From contig BLAL01000218.1 of NCBI GenBank assembly GCA_015698045.1, positions 620,001 through 684,000 of the forward strand: a stretch of 64,000 nt of DNA, in the 5' to 3' direction. Position numbers and translations under genes: made by a program. The stretch's first letter is position 1. Every line of letters starts with the position of its first letter. The stretch is from Rhizophagus clarus (taxonomy: Eukaryota > Glomeromycota > Glomeromycetes > Glomerales > Glomeraceae). Below the pieces are notes generated by a model that was not told the origin of the DNA, ran no database searches, and was given only the letters and a program-made list of their open reading frames with translations. Positions 17,449 to 28,397 of this stretch are shown piece after piece.

Positions 17449-18495
17449 CTATTTTGTTTCTGAGGGGAGTTGCGTGGAAGTTGTGTGAATTAGTTGTGGG
17501 TCGTTTGTAATGAGTTTACACTTGTTTTTGTTAATTTTAATGTTTGCAAGGGTATAAAATTCATCTGCAATTTTGAGTGATTCAGTGAGATCTGATAAAT
17601 AGTTTTTGGTCCACGTGGTGTCATCAAGATATCCTAATAATTTGAAATTTTCTTGCTGGACGAAGTTATCATGTAAGTGGTAAATTGATTTTAGAATACT
17701 TGCTGTTAAGGTTATTCCTTGAGTGTTTGATTTTTCAATCACTTCAAACATTGGGTCATAATAGATTATCCATAATAGCGAGGAGCATACTTCCCCTTGT
17801 ATGATTCTTATTTTCAAGTCATAACTTTCAGATAAAAGCATAGGTAGGATGATTTTATTCTTGTGGTTTTTGAACAAATTGATTATGACGGTTACAAGTT
17901 TGGTAGGTAGTCCTATTCGTTTTAATGCTAAGTCTAGTAGGCTTAGGTTTACTCTATCGTAAGCCTTTGAAAGGTCTTGGATCATTATGTAAAAGGGCGA
18001 ATTTGAGTGTAATGCATCTTTGTGATAATCGATTATGGTTTGAATTTTAAAGATTATTTCCATAGTTGAGAATCCATGAAGACCTGCTTGATTTGTTTTC
18101 TGAAAAATTGATGTATTAGTTAAATATCGTTGGTAGCATTGTGTTAAAATTTTAGTAAATATTTTTCTTAGTGTATCTAAAAGGATTATGGGCCTTGTCA
18201 TTGATAAGTTACAATTCCAGTATTCTGGTTTCAGGATGGGATACAAGAGTGCTTCTTGCCATCTTGATGGAATTGTTTCTAGTTTTAAAATATCATTGAA
18301 TAAGGAAATAATCATATCATAGTATTTTTTTGGGAATTTTTTCCAAATTTCATAAGTGAGGCCATTGGATCCCGCTGCTTTATTATTGGGTAATCCTTTT
18401 ATAGTGGTTGCTAATTCATCTTGTAATATAGGTAACAGGAGGGAATCGCATTCGATTGATGATGTTGGTTTCAGCCGATATATTTCTTGCCATAT
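17449..18495 (-). pseudogene. LINE ORF2 reverse transcriptase domain
   Basis: The domain begins with NNKAAGSNGLTYEIWKKFP (about 18,400) and ETIPSRWQEALLYPILKP. It then shows the first catalytic Asp in IQDLSKAYDRVNLSL, the QGEVCSSLLWIIYYDPMF block and the active site GYLDDTTW (Y-x-D-D). These are RT blocks 2 to 6 of non-LTR elements. A clean 288-codon stretch (18,315-17,449) holds the core, so the catalytic residues survive although the element is broken upstream. It continues in frame from the linker region with a stop near 18,508. Confidence 0.85.
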
Positions 18496-18507
18496 TGTTG
18501 GTAAGTC

Positions 18508-19492
18508 TTATGTCGTGGAGTAATTTAACATATTTACGTTATTCATAGAATTGCCGACTGTTTGAAAGTAGTGTATAGTTTCTTGTTTGATGGTTGGTGG
18601 ATCGTTAATGAGTGTTGTTTCTTGTGTATCTAAATCTTGTATTATGATTTTTTCTAAATTTATTTTATTTGGAGTACGTTCTAAAATTAAGTTTAGTAAT
18701 TTTGTAGGGGAGAGTTTGTAATTTTGTTCTCTTGCTGTGATGGTGTTAGTAATTTTGTTGAGTTGCCATTTGCTGGATTCTTTGTTAAATATTTCATTGA
18801 TTAATTTGATCGTATTTTGATTAATTTGTGTGGGCCAATTGTACTCGTGATGAAATATGAGATTTAGACGTTTCAGTTTAGTGAGCATGCTGGATTGCCA
18901 GAAGTTGTCATAGTTGAAGTGTTTGTCCATTTGGGTGAGATAAATAAATTTTTCTTTGATGTGTTTTTTTGAAATAGTTGCTGTTGAAGGTGGCGTTAGT
19001 TGTTTCATGAGTTTTAGATCTATATAATTTTGAGTATCAATGATTAGTAGATCAATGTATTTTTTTTTGGTTTTTTAATTATTTAATGACATGAGGAGTG
19101 TTGTCTGATGTTGTTTCTATGTTGACTTTTTTCTTTATCAATGTGTTCTTACAGACTTTGATCACATGATTGATAAGAAAGTCTACTTTTTCATTAATGT
19201 GTTTTAAAGGGCGGTGGTAATTGATGTTATAAAATTTTGTTTTAGTATTGTTTAAGAATGTGTCTAGCTGTTGTGTGTAATTATTCCAACATTCTAGTTT
19301 TTTGGTCGTATACATTTCATTTAGGTGTCATTTATTGTCATATGTTATAGCTTTATTAGCGTAATCTGACCATAATGAGTTTGCTTGTTGTAGTTTTATG
19401 TTAAATAAGTTATGTGTGGCTAGATAGCAACTTATTATGTTGTAATCTGAACTATAAAATTGGTTTGTGTTTTTGTTGGTTAGGTTGGCAAC
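18508..19492 (-). pseudogene. LINE ORF2: end of endonuclease and linker before RT
   Basis: Just outside the Harbinger insertion the minus strand reads NVANLTNKNTNQFYSSDYNI, the continuation of the endonuclease; its last motif, usually SDHxxI, is SDYNI here. Frames at 19,315-19,079 and 19,008-18,508 are Asn/Lys/Thr-rich linker sequence (HIKEKFIYLTQMDKHFNYDN, LLNLILERTPNKINLEK). Stops separate the frames. Confidence 0.65.
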
Positions 19493-19712
19493 ATTGGGCG
19501 TCTTCACAAAATGCGTGATTAGGATAAGATTAGGATTGAGATTAAGATCAGCTTGAGATTAAGATTAACACTTAAATCTTGATTCACAAAATATACTACT
19601 ATAATTATGATCAACTTATTACACGTTTTCATTAAATTTTTTTAACTAACATTAACTGTTAAAAATTTTAATATAAATTTTATATCTTTCTCTGTTGTAA
19701 TATTTTTTAGTA

Positions 19713-20950
19713 ATGAACGATATTAATGAAATTCAAACTATAATTATTTTAATAATAATTATTATACTTATTAAACATATTGAACTTGAAGAACTTTTAA
19801 TTGCTTCTTATTCAATTGAGCAAGAAGAAGAAGATTTTAACATTTTGCCTTTAAATTTATTATACTCACAACATAACAAAGAAATTAATGAACTGAAAAA
19901 ATTAAATAAATTAATATCTAACTATTGGTTTAATGAAATATGTTTAAATATGCAAGCTTTTGAATTTAAAAGACATTTTAGATTAACTAGGTCTACGTTT
20001 GAATGGTTGTGTTGTGAAATAATACCACTTTTAAGAAGAAATAGTAATGAACCTGGTATAATTGGGCTTGCATAGGAACAAAAAATTGCAGCTTCATTAT
20101 GGTTTCTTGCTACTGGAGAGTATTTTAGATCTATAGGAGAAAAGTTTGGAATGGGGAATCAACTATAAGTTACGCATTAAGACAATTTTTTGATGTAATA
20201 ATTTCCAAATTTTTAAGTGAAAAAATTATTTTTCCAACTACAGAATTAGAGGTCAATAGAATTACAAATGGATTCAAAATAACCAGAAATTTTCCTAATG
20301 TAATTGGCGCTATTAATGGTAGTCACATACCAATTAAAGCACCTCACTTGTTTCCTGTTGACTATTTTAATAGAAAGGGATTTTATTCTATTGTTTTACA
20401 AGCAGTAGTTGATCATAAAAAAAAATTTTTAGATATATGTGTTGGCTGGCCAGGTTCTATGCATGATAGTAGGATTTTAATAAATTCAAATCTTTACAAT
20501 AAATTTAATAATCAAGTTACAACGCATCTTAATAATAAATATATTTTAGGTGATGGGGGATATCCGAATCTTAGCTGGCTGATAGTACATATAAAGATAT
20601 TGGTAGAGGATTAACTCAAGAGCAAACATATTTAATTGCAAACATTCACAAACAAGAATTAAAGTAGAACAGGCTTTCAGTTTATTGAAGGGTAGATGGC
20701 GATGTCTTCTTAACAAATTAGAAGTTTCATTTGAAATAGTATTACACATTATAACTACTTGTTGTATATTACATAATATTTGTGAAGAAAGATGTAACTT
20801 TTTACCACCAGATGAAGCGATACCATGAAGTAGAAACTGAAACTGATGTAAATAGGGAATTAAATACCACTGAAACACCCAAAGGAAATGTAATTAGAAA
20901 TTCAATATGTAATTTTTTATGGAATCAAAGAAATACGAGAAGGCGTTAAT
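19713..20950 (+). pseudogene. PIF/Harbinger transposase (DDE_4 type), decayed
   Basis: The N-terminal helical part includes FEFKRHFRLTRSTFEWLCCE (about 19,960-20,020). The DDE core follows: FPNVIGAINGSHIPIKAP, CVGWPGSMHDSRIL, YILGDGGYPNLSWL, and RIKVEQAFSLLKGRWRCLLN at about 20,660-20,720. The family cuts and pastes with Asp-Asp-Glu. Here the first Asp of the usual GAIDGTH is Asn (GAINGSH), and there are stops at about 20,075 and 20,165 plus a frame change near 20,580. The remaining motifs are well kept, so loss is recent. The partner protein needed for DNA binding is encoded opposite. Confidence 0.85.
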
Positions 20951-21126
20951 AATAAATTTTGCTAAAGATTCCTAATTTCTTTATTATAATTACAAAAAAA
21001 AATTACAATACCAATTATTTATTTGTATTCAAATTGAGGAAATTCTAAGTTATCTGTAAATTAAAAATAAATTTAATGAGTTCGTATTATATTATGCATC
21101 AGGGTTTAGATATATGATATATATGC

Positions 21127-21146
21127 ATGCATATGCGCATATGCAT
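21127..21146. repeat. Perfect 20-bp palindrome between convergent Harbinger genes
   Basis: ATGCATATGC is followed directly by its complement GCATATGCAT. It lies in the 3' gap of the two convergent genes, within a TATATGCATG-rich patch. Confidence 0.8.
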
Positions 21147-21171
21147 GAATATACACTACATGCATGACAAA

Positions 21172-22048
21172 TTAAATACCTTGACTTGCTTTATCCACCT
21201 GGTTTAGTTGATTTTGCTTCGTATGTAAAGAATTTAAACTGTTTGAAAGATTATTCAAAATATTAAATAGCATCATATCAGATTGCTGCTTCATATGAAG
21301 TAATTCTAATCTTTGTTCTTGTTCTTTTTTTTTCTTTTTTTTTCTTTTTTTATCAAGTTTTATTTGTTTAACTTCTTGCTGTTCAATCCAATTTTGAAGA
21401 ATATCTCCTAAGTTATTTCCACACTTTTTGGATTTTTTTCTATTTTGATCTTCTAAATTAGTGTTAGCGTCATTATTTTTACGCTTGTTTTTATGCTTTC
21501 TACCGATTTTAGGGATCACATATGGAGTTTCCACTTGTGGATTTTCTTGAATGAGATCATCATCTTTTTTTAACGAAAATTCACACGAGTCAATACAAGA
21601 TTTTGGATTTAATATAGGCCCATTTTTATCCAAAATAGCTTCAATTTCTTCTTTATATTGAATGGTAATTGGAGGACCGCTACTCTTCTTTGATTCTGCA
21701 AGTTGTGTCTTTAAAAAAAAAATCAAAAATCAATAATTAATAAAATTTTAAAATATTTTTTTATTTAATTTAAAAAAAAACCTTATAGTTGTCCACGAGA
21801 TTCTTTCACTTATTAGCAATTTGAACATTACTATAAGACTGTTCAAAGTTAAAAGTTAGGAGAAAAACTTCGGCATCTTTCCACAATTGAATATTTCCTG
21901 GATTAGAAATGGCTCTATGTGTGTACTTTAACTCTTCAAGCTTGTCTTTATGTTCAAGAAGGAAAGATAATAATGCTTTTATAGCACTTTCACTCCACTT
22001 TGTTCTTGAAGGTTTATCTTTTCTAATATTTTTATGAGTTTGTTCCAT
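21172..22048 (-). pseudogene. Harbinger Myb/SANT-like accessory protein, two exons
   Basis: Exon 1 is 22,048-21,782 and exon 2 is 21,708-21,172, with an intron of 73 bases (GTTTTT...TTAAAG), phase 0. The first exon has the trihelix-like domain: RTKWSESAIKALLSFLLEHK, LWKDAEVFLL and NKxKNLVDNYK, where x is a TGA in place of the usual Trp. Exon 2 is charged, with a Lys-rich nuclear-signal-like run (DKKRKKKKKKEQ) and a leucine-rich C-terminal helix (NILNNLSNSLNSLHTKQNQL) suited to pairing. In this family the protein brings the transposase to the terminal repeats. Confidence 0.75.
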
Positions 22049-22388
22049 TTTTTTTTTTACTAAGAAAAAAAACTTATTATTTTATGTTGAACAATAATTT
22101 TTAAAAGTTTCGCATTTCATGTTTTACATTTGAAATAACCATAAAGAAATGTATTTAAATAAAATAAATGCATATTACAATTACGAAAAATATATAAAAA
22201 AAAGAGGAACTTGCGGGTAGTTAATTTTTTGTTCCTAATCTTACTTGATGAGTAAGATTGAAATTTCATATGTAATTTTAATCACGATCAGCTTGAGATT
22301 AGTCTTAATCTTAATCACATTTTTTGTGAAACTAGATTAATCCTTAATCTCAATCTTAATCTCAATCACGCATTTTGTGAAGACACCC

Positions 22389-23329
22389 ATTGTTGATTAC
22401 ATTATTATTACTGTAAATGTAGTCTATTCTGATTAATGTAGTTCCAGAATGGTACGTATTGTCAGTTTCAATTAGAAGTGTTTTAAAACAATCTTTGAGA
22501 TTTTTTGACCTTAGCAATTTGGCTAAAGTAGTGGCGTGTGTTTGTCGTGCTGAGTCTCTGCTCCAGTCTATATTAAGATCACCTAATAATATGTTGAAGT
22601 TATTATTATGATTCCAGTCTTGATTGTTTGTTAAGCGTATTAATTCTTTAAGGCAATTTGGCATAACATTCGCGTATTTTGGTTCATTATTTAATGGTGG
22701 TAAGTAGGTCCCTATGATATTTAATACTGTGTTTTTAGGGAACATGAATTTAAGTGATATTATTCTTCTGTTAAAGCCAATGATCTTGGTTAAGTGTTTG
22801 TTAAATAATTCTGATATTATTATGCTGTTACCCGCTCTTTTGTTATTGTTGTCGTTGATAAAGTTGTTTATTAAATAAAAGTATAATGTGTTGTTTGTGT
22901 CTGTAATTGGTGTATAAAAGATTTTTGTAACGTTGAAGTTTTTGTTTGTGGTTTGTGAGCTGTCGTTTGAAGTGACTTTGATTTTTGATCTTATTTCACA
23001 GATGTGTAGAATATGAATATTGTTGTTGAACATGTAATTATTATATTGTCTATTTTTTTATTGTGATCACCTTGTATGTTATGTGATGCGATACCTATTA
23101 TGGGGCATGTTTTTTGGGTATTACTGTATGGAATGTAGAAACTTTGAAGGTTAGCATAGTTTTTGAATTTTGAGTGTGTAACTTGTATATTTGGTGTTGT
23201 GTTTGTTTTGTTTTTTTGGTTTATGTTTGAGTTTTTTTTGATTTTTTTGGATTTTTTTGTTAGATTTTCTTTTGAGGTTGAAGATATATTATCTTCAGAA
23301 GTATTTGATGTTGTTTGTTGTACTATCAT
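22389..23329 (-). pseudogene. LINE ORF2 N-terminal AP-endonuclease domain
   Basis: The start MIVQQTTSNTSEDNISSTSK leads into IGIASHNIQGDHNKKIDNII, the first endonuclease block. After a frame change near 23,030 come VLNIIGTYLPP, FNILLGDLNIDWSRD and IRIDYIYSNNNVINN, the D-x-N and Y-x-Y blocks. The domain nicks target DNA to prime reverse transcription. It is cut at 22,388 by the Harbinger element and resumes at 19,492. Confidence 0.8.
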
Positions 23330-23452
23330 TATGAATAATATTTGAGTTTATCGATGTGAATGAAATAAAGTGTTGGATTAGAATCAAGTTGGAGAATCAA
23401 ATGAGTCTGATTGGGTAAAGCTGGGGTTAGATTAAAACATCCTTCCAAACAA

Positions 23453-24823
23453 CTATTGGTTGAAGTAGGATTGATTTGTTGTTGGGTCATTATCAGTGCC
23501 GGCTACAGATGGGATGTCTTCGTTAAATATTTTTGAGTGGGTTTGTTGATGTTTGCTAACACTTGCATTACCTTTGTCTACGTCTATATTTTTGACTTCA
23601 GGTATTACTCTTGATGCGCACTGTATATGTGAATCAAGATGAATGTTGTTTTGTTTTGTGAGTTTTCTGTTGGTTATTTCATTAATCATATCTTCATTTG
23701 GGTATTCCAATAGGTATTGGTTATTTTTTTCTTGGGTAGGTGTTCTATTTTGGTGGTATGTGTGGCTTTGTTCTATATTATTGTGTGATAAATTATGGAT
23801 TGCTTCTAATATTTTTTGTTATGTTTTTTCGATATTGTGGATTTTTTCTTGGTTAGCTAGGATGGAGTTAAGTGTGCTAATTACTTTGGTGATTGATTTT
23901 GTTATTTGTGCTGTGACTTGATTAATTTCCTGGATTTATTTAGTGTGTTGATCAATTTTTACTTCATTTTTTTTGATCACAATCTTCATGTTTTCTATTT
24001 CATTTGATAATTGGTTAATTAATAGGTGGTTGGTTGACATCTGTGAATGATCTTGGCTTGACAAGTATTTGTTGTGTCTTTCCAGGTTTGATACTGTGAG
24101 CTCATTGGTATTGTAATTGTTTCTTCTGTTGGCAGTTCTTGTCATTGATCTACCTCTGCTTTGACTTCTTTGGCGTATTGTAGGATCATTTTGTTGAATT
24201 GATACTAGCATTCTGTTGTGGTAGTTAACGCTATTTTTAATATTTGTAGTGAGGTATGATCGTGGTTTGAGGTCTTTTGGTTCGATGTTACTTGCTCTTG
24301 GTCTGCAAAATAACTTTATGTTGTCTTTGTCTGGACATTTAGCGAATTTGTGATTGGGATGGCCACATACAGTATATTGCATGTTGGTGTTGTGCTAGGA
24401 TTGATGTAGATTATTCAATCTTTGGTTAGATTGAAGGCTCTTGGTTTAGGTGAAAATTTTTCTTTGTTAAAGTAAACATATGCTATTTTTGTTTTTTGTC
24501 CTGGATGTCTACTTGGTACAATTGTGCATGATTTTTCACTTATAGCTTTTACTAATAGTTCTAAATCTTCTATGGTTGTATCTTTAAACAGACCTGTTAT
24601 TTTATAAGAGCATTCAGTTCTTTTTATGTATTCATTGCATTTGTTATCAATTGGTAGAATTCTGATGGTATGGTTTTCTACTTTTACTGACCAACAATTA
24701 TTTTCCCAGATTTTTGATACTGATTTGCTATTATTGAAGCATATGGTAAATGAATTGAATGGTGTTTACCATTTGGGTAACTATTGTTACATTATTTTAT
24801 TGTAGTATGATATTGCGTTTTCC
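23453..24823 (-). pseudogene. LINE ORF1, C-terminal two thirds
   Basis: This part starts at the CACTA insertion site. The minus strand reads KITGLFKDTTIEDLELLVKA and IVPSRHPGQKTKIAYVYFNK (an RRM-like RNA-binding region), then VCGHPNHKFAKCPDKDNIKL (a CCHC-type knuckle whose first Cys is lost through a frame change), an Arg/Ser-rich stretch (RQRSQSRGRSMTRT) and a helical Asn/Gln-rich end stopping at 23,453. ORF1 proteins coat LINE RNA. At least four stops or frame changes are visible. Confidence 0.7.
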
Positions 24824-25448
24824 AATCACTAGTCGAAAAAGGACAATTCAGCCTAAATTTGACCAGGTTGAATATAGGTCAAATGACAATCTAACCTATG
24901 TCAAATTGAGGCCGATTTTTTTGGTGCATTTAGGGTGCCAATCGTCTCAAATTCAGAAAGAAAATTCAACCATCATTTTACCTATATTAGAACATTATTA
25001 CATATTTATTTGACCCTAAAAAAAACTATATTCGACTACTGTATGTAATCCGAATATAATTGATAAATAGGTCGAACTAGAGGTTTTTCAAGGTCAAATA
25101 ATAAAGCATCATTTTGTATTTTATAAGCAAATAAAAACCATTTATTTTATATATATTGACATATATAATATATAGTAATATAAGATAATTATATAAACCA
25201 ACCCGCATATGATCAACAGTACAAAAAAAATATAAAATATCCAGTAATAATTATATAACCAAAAAAAATAAATATAAAATATACTAATAATATTTATCTG
25301 CATCAAATATTTCATAGAGTTCTTCGTCTTCCGTAGCTCTTCCTTTTCCTTTTCAGTTTTTTTCAGCTTTTTGTTGCTAATATGATACAACATATGATAT
25401 AAACAAAATTAATTAACGATATTTGTGACGTAAAAATATTAAAATAAT

Positions 25449-27653
25449 TTAACTTACTGTTGTCGAACTTTCGCTGATCTCATCCAAATCTTCAGGTCTA
25501 GTTGAATTCATTTCCGCCAAATTTAACAAGAAATCTGAATATGGCTCTATTAAATTCGGTTCTATTGGTACACGATCCTTATAAGATTGAATCAAATCAT
25601 CAACCATATCATCATATTCGCTAATGCCAATTGTTTTATTTGTTTCATCTGTCTCGTACATTTTTGTTTTATCGAGCGCCCATTCAGGCGCATTCTCAAG
25701 AGGTTTACTAGACATGAAGTAAATATCATTATTATAAATTCGCTTCTGTTGCTTTTTGCGTATTGAATATATTCTGCTTCAGGGTCTAATATGTCTCGTA
25801 ATAGCTGTTTTAACTATTAAAACAAAGATAAACAAATATCGAATAAATATTAGAATAGGTTAGGGGCAGTAATCACTTTAATACCTCGTCTGAATGCCAT
25901 GACCGATCATATACATGCAAGAACCGTTTATTATCAGGCATTTTCTGTCTTGAATCGTCTTCAGAATCTGATTGCTCAATGGAATGACAATCATTCTGTA
26001 CAAGCATTGGTAATAATTCGTCTTTATCGAATTCCTTTATGTTGGCGTCATTTTTTTCATACAATTTTATTGCCGCCTTTACTCGTCTATTTTTTTTCTG
26101 TTGAATATATAAAGATTAATTTCAAATGACTAAAAAGAAGTGCATTAAAATAAAATACTGCTCACTTTGGACAATCACGCATTTACGTGCATCCTATGGT
26201 CGACTTTGTCTAATTGGCCTGATAGTTGTTTCCGTTGTCTATCTCTTTTATGCTTATGAATCGATCGTAACCAGTTCGACAATTGGGTTACAGACAGATT
26301 ATAATGTCCACTCATCAACCTCTTTAATTCAGGTATCAATTTTTCGTATATCTTTGCTGTCTGTTCACTAAAAGTCTTGCCGTAATCGAACCGATATTCT
26401 TCGGTATTTGACCTTTCAAGAGGTTCTTCATTTCGTCCTAAACAATAAAAGGAAATAATAAAAGCTGTATATATACATTAACACAATTTGGCTGCAAATA
26501 GTCTTGTAAAATTCTTACTCTTGCAGCTGAAGTGGCAACTTCATCAGGTGATTACTCTCTCAATTTTAATCTTTTATTGAGGCGTTTTAGTGAATATTGC
26601 TGCAGAGAATTGATAGTCTTTTGAGGTGTGCGAAGTTGCTTGAGCCGTTGAAGTTCTTCTTGGAGAGTTTTATTCTCTTCACATAATTGGTTCGATTCAT
26701 CACCAAAAATTTCATTAAACTGCCATAGTAAGGAATTCTCCTCCTCAACCCTACAAACACGGTCTTGCAAATTATCTATTTTTCATTTTATTTCTGATAC
26801 TTTGACCTTTTCCTGATTCAATTCATTCTGTAGTCGAAGGATTTCATTTTTTAAATTTCCTAGCTCTAAATTACCTATTTTAAATTATAAGGATATGTAT
26901 CGAATCATAATGAACAGATGTAATATAATAAATATTAAAATATAACAAAAAATTCAGTTTACCCGCTTCTTCATTACTCGGTCGAACATTTCTTGGTGCT
27001 CCTTCTTCGTGATGTGAGCAGTAACTTTTCAGTACATTAATATTAGGATATCTTTTAATAATATCAGAAGTTCGTTGAGATTGAGTTTGAGTTTGACTTA
27101 ATGAGGCTAAAATATCTTGCGAAACAACGAGTCTAAAGGGAGCTGTAGTATTAGTATTTAGTGATGTTGGTATTGAAGTAATATTTCGTGGTGTGGCAAT
27201 ATTTCGTGGTGTAGATGAGGCGGTGATATTAGTTGGTGTTAACGCTCGTGGTGTGGCAATATTTCGTGGTGTAGTATTAGTTGGTGTTGACGCTCGTGAT
27301 GTGGCAATATTTCGTGGTGTAGTATTAGTTGGTGTTGACGCTCATTATGTGGCAATATTTCGTGGTGTAGTATTAGTTGGTGTTGATGCTCATGATGTGG
27401 CAATATTTCGTGGTGTAGTATTAGTTGGTGTTGACGCTCGTGATGTGGCAATATTTCGTGGTGTAATATTAGTTGGTGTTGATGCTCGTGATGTGGCAAT
27501 ATTTCGTGATATAGATGAAATGGTAGTATTAGTTAGTGTTAGTATTGAAGCAATATTTCGTGGAGGAGTTGATGTTGTATGTGGTGATGATGTAGACGAA
27601 CCAGCAATATCTGGTGAAGGAACATTTGGTTTTGATGGTTTCTTACGAGCCAT
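25449..27653 (-). pseudogene. CACTA second protein (tnpA-like role), multi-exon, decayed
   Basis: The start MARKKPSKPNVPSPDIAGSS at 27,653 leads into a Thr/Pro repeat region (unit NIATSRASTPTNTTPR), then LVVSQDILASLSQTQTQSQR and SYCSHHEEGAPRNVRPSNEE. After an intron ending near 26,880 comes a coiled coil (LKNEILRLQNELNQEKVKVS, LCEENKTLQEELQRLKQL). Another intron (TAATGTATATA...TTGTTTAG, ending near 26,438) precedes EYRFDYGKTFSEQTAKIYEK and LSNWLRSIHKHKRDRQRK. Acidic exons follow (SEDDSRQKMPDNKRFLHVYD; EYDDMVDDLIQSYKDRVPIE), ending at about 25,449 or further. Stops occur in the repeats, the coiled coil and later exons. DNA binding at subterminal repeats is the known role of such partners; here it is inferred. 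Confidence 0.6.
27190..27545. repeat. 48-bp coding tandem repeat in the CACTA second gene
   Basis: About seven units of GTGGCAATATTTCGTGGTGT plus AGTATTAGTTGGTGTTGACG and CTCGTGAT encode a 16-residue period. Units differ mostly by CG to CA or TG changes (GCTCGTGAT versus GCTCATGAT), which create some of the stops. Confidence 0.85.
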
Positions 27654-27719
27654 TATTGTTTTAAAATTATTTTTATTTTTTATTATTATTTTTTAAAAAA
27701 GAAAAAAGGGCAATTTTTT

Positions 27720-28320
27720 TGTATGGAACGAGGAAATTGGACCACTATTTATATCTATTTCTTTACTATCAAATTAGACTTTTAATAATTAACGATCACA
27801 AACATTTGTATGAAATTAGACTTTCAATAGGCGTGATCAAATTAGACTTAAACTTTCGCATCAAATTAGACTTTTAATTAATTAAACATATATTAAACAT
27901 ATCAAATTAGACTTTTAATTATTAGCTGTTAATGATCAGATTAGACTTAAACTTTCGCATTAAACTAGACTTTCAATTAATTGAACAGTTAAATCACATT
28001 AAGTGCGTGGTATGGTATATATTTTATTTTTTAAATTTCAGTTTTCGTTTAATTTTCTATTCAACTTCTTACGTCTAATTTTTCATATTCGAATTTGTCT
28101 ATTTTGTTAATTATACCATCAATATCATTTTAAAATGGAATATAATTACAATATCACTAAAAATTCGACATCACTAAAAATTTGATATTAATAAAAAAAC
28201 TAAAATATCACTAAAAATTCGACATCACTAAAAATTTGATATTAATAAAAAACCACAATATCACTAAAAATTCGACATCACTAAAAATTTGATATTAATA
28301 AAAAATCACTATTAATTAAA
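27720..28320. repeat. Repeat-rich divergent promoter region of the CACTA element
   Basis: About seven copies of ATCAAATTAGACTT lie at 27,765-27,990, several followed by TTAATTAATT or AAACTTTCGCAT. Three tandem copies (about 58 bases) of AATATCACTAAAAATTCGAC, then ATCACTAAAAATTTGATATT, lie at 28,145-28,310. They fill the gap between the divergent genes, so they probably contain the promoters and possibly binding sites for an element protein. Confidence 0.75.
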
Positions 28321-28397
28321 TATAACAAAGTATATTATAATTTTATTCAACGTAAAAATCATATTACAACTTTATCATATCTGACTTTTATCAAAAA

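Larger units (their letters stand above)
19496..22388. mobile_element. PIF/Harbinger DNA transposon inserted in the LINE
   Basis: The terminal inverted repeats start GGGCGTCTTCACAAAATGCG on the left and, on the complement of the right end, GGGTGTCTTCACAAAATGCG. Both then run into GATTAAGATT-type subterminal repeats. A 3-base ATT duplication flanks it (19,493-19,495 and 22,389-22,391), and the LINE endonuclease reading resumes across the site. It encodes a DDE transposase (+) and a Myb/SANT-like protein (-), arranged tail to tail, the standard Harbinger pair. Both genes are damaged. Confidence 0.9.

Noticed and set aside
27193-27696. Plus-strand 167-codon frame over the 48-bp repeats
   Set aside because: It is a shadow of the minus-strand CACTA second gene, whose start, Thr/Pro repeat and following exons make sense.
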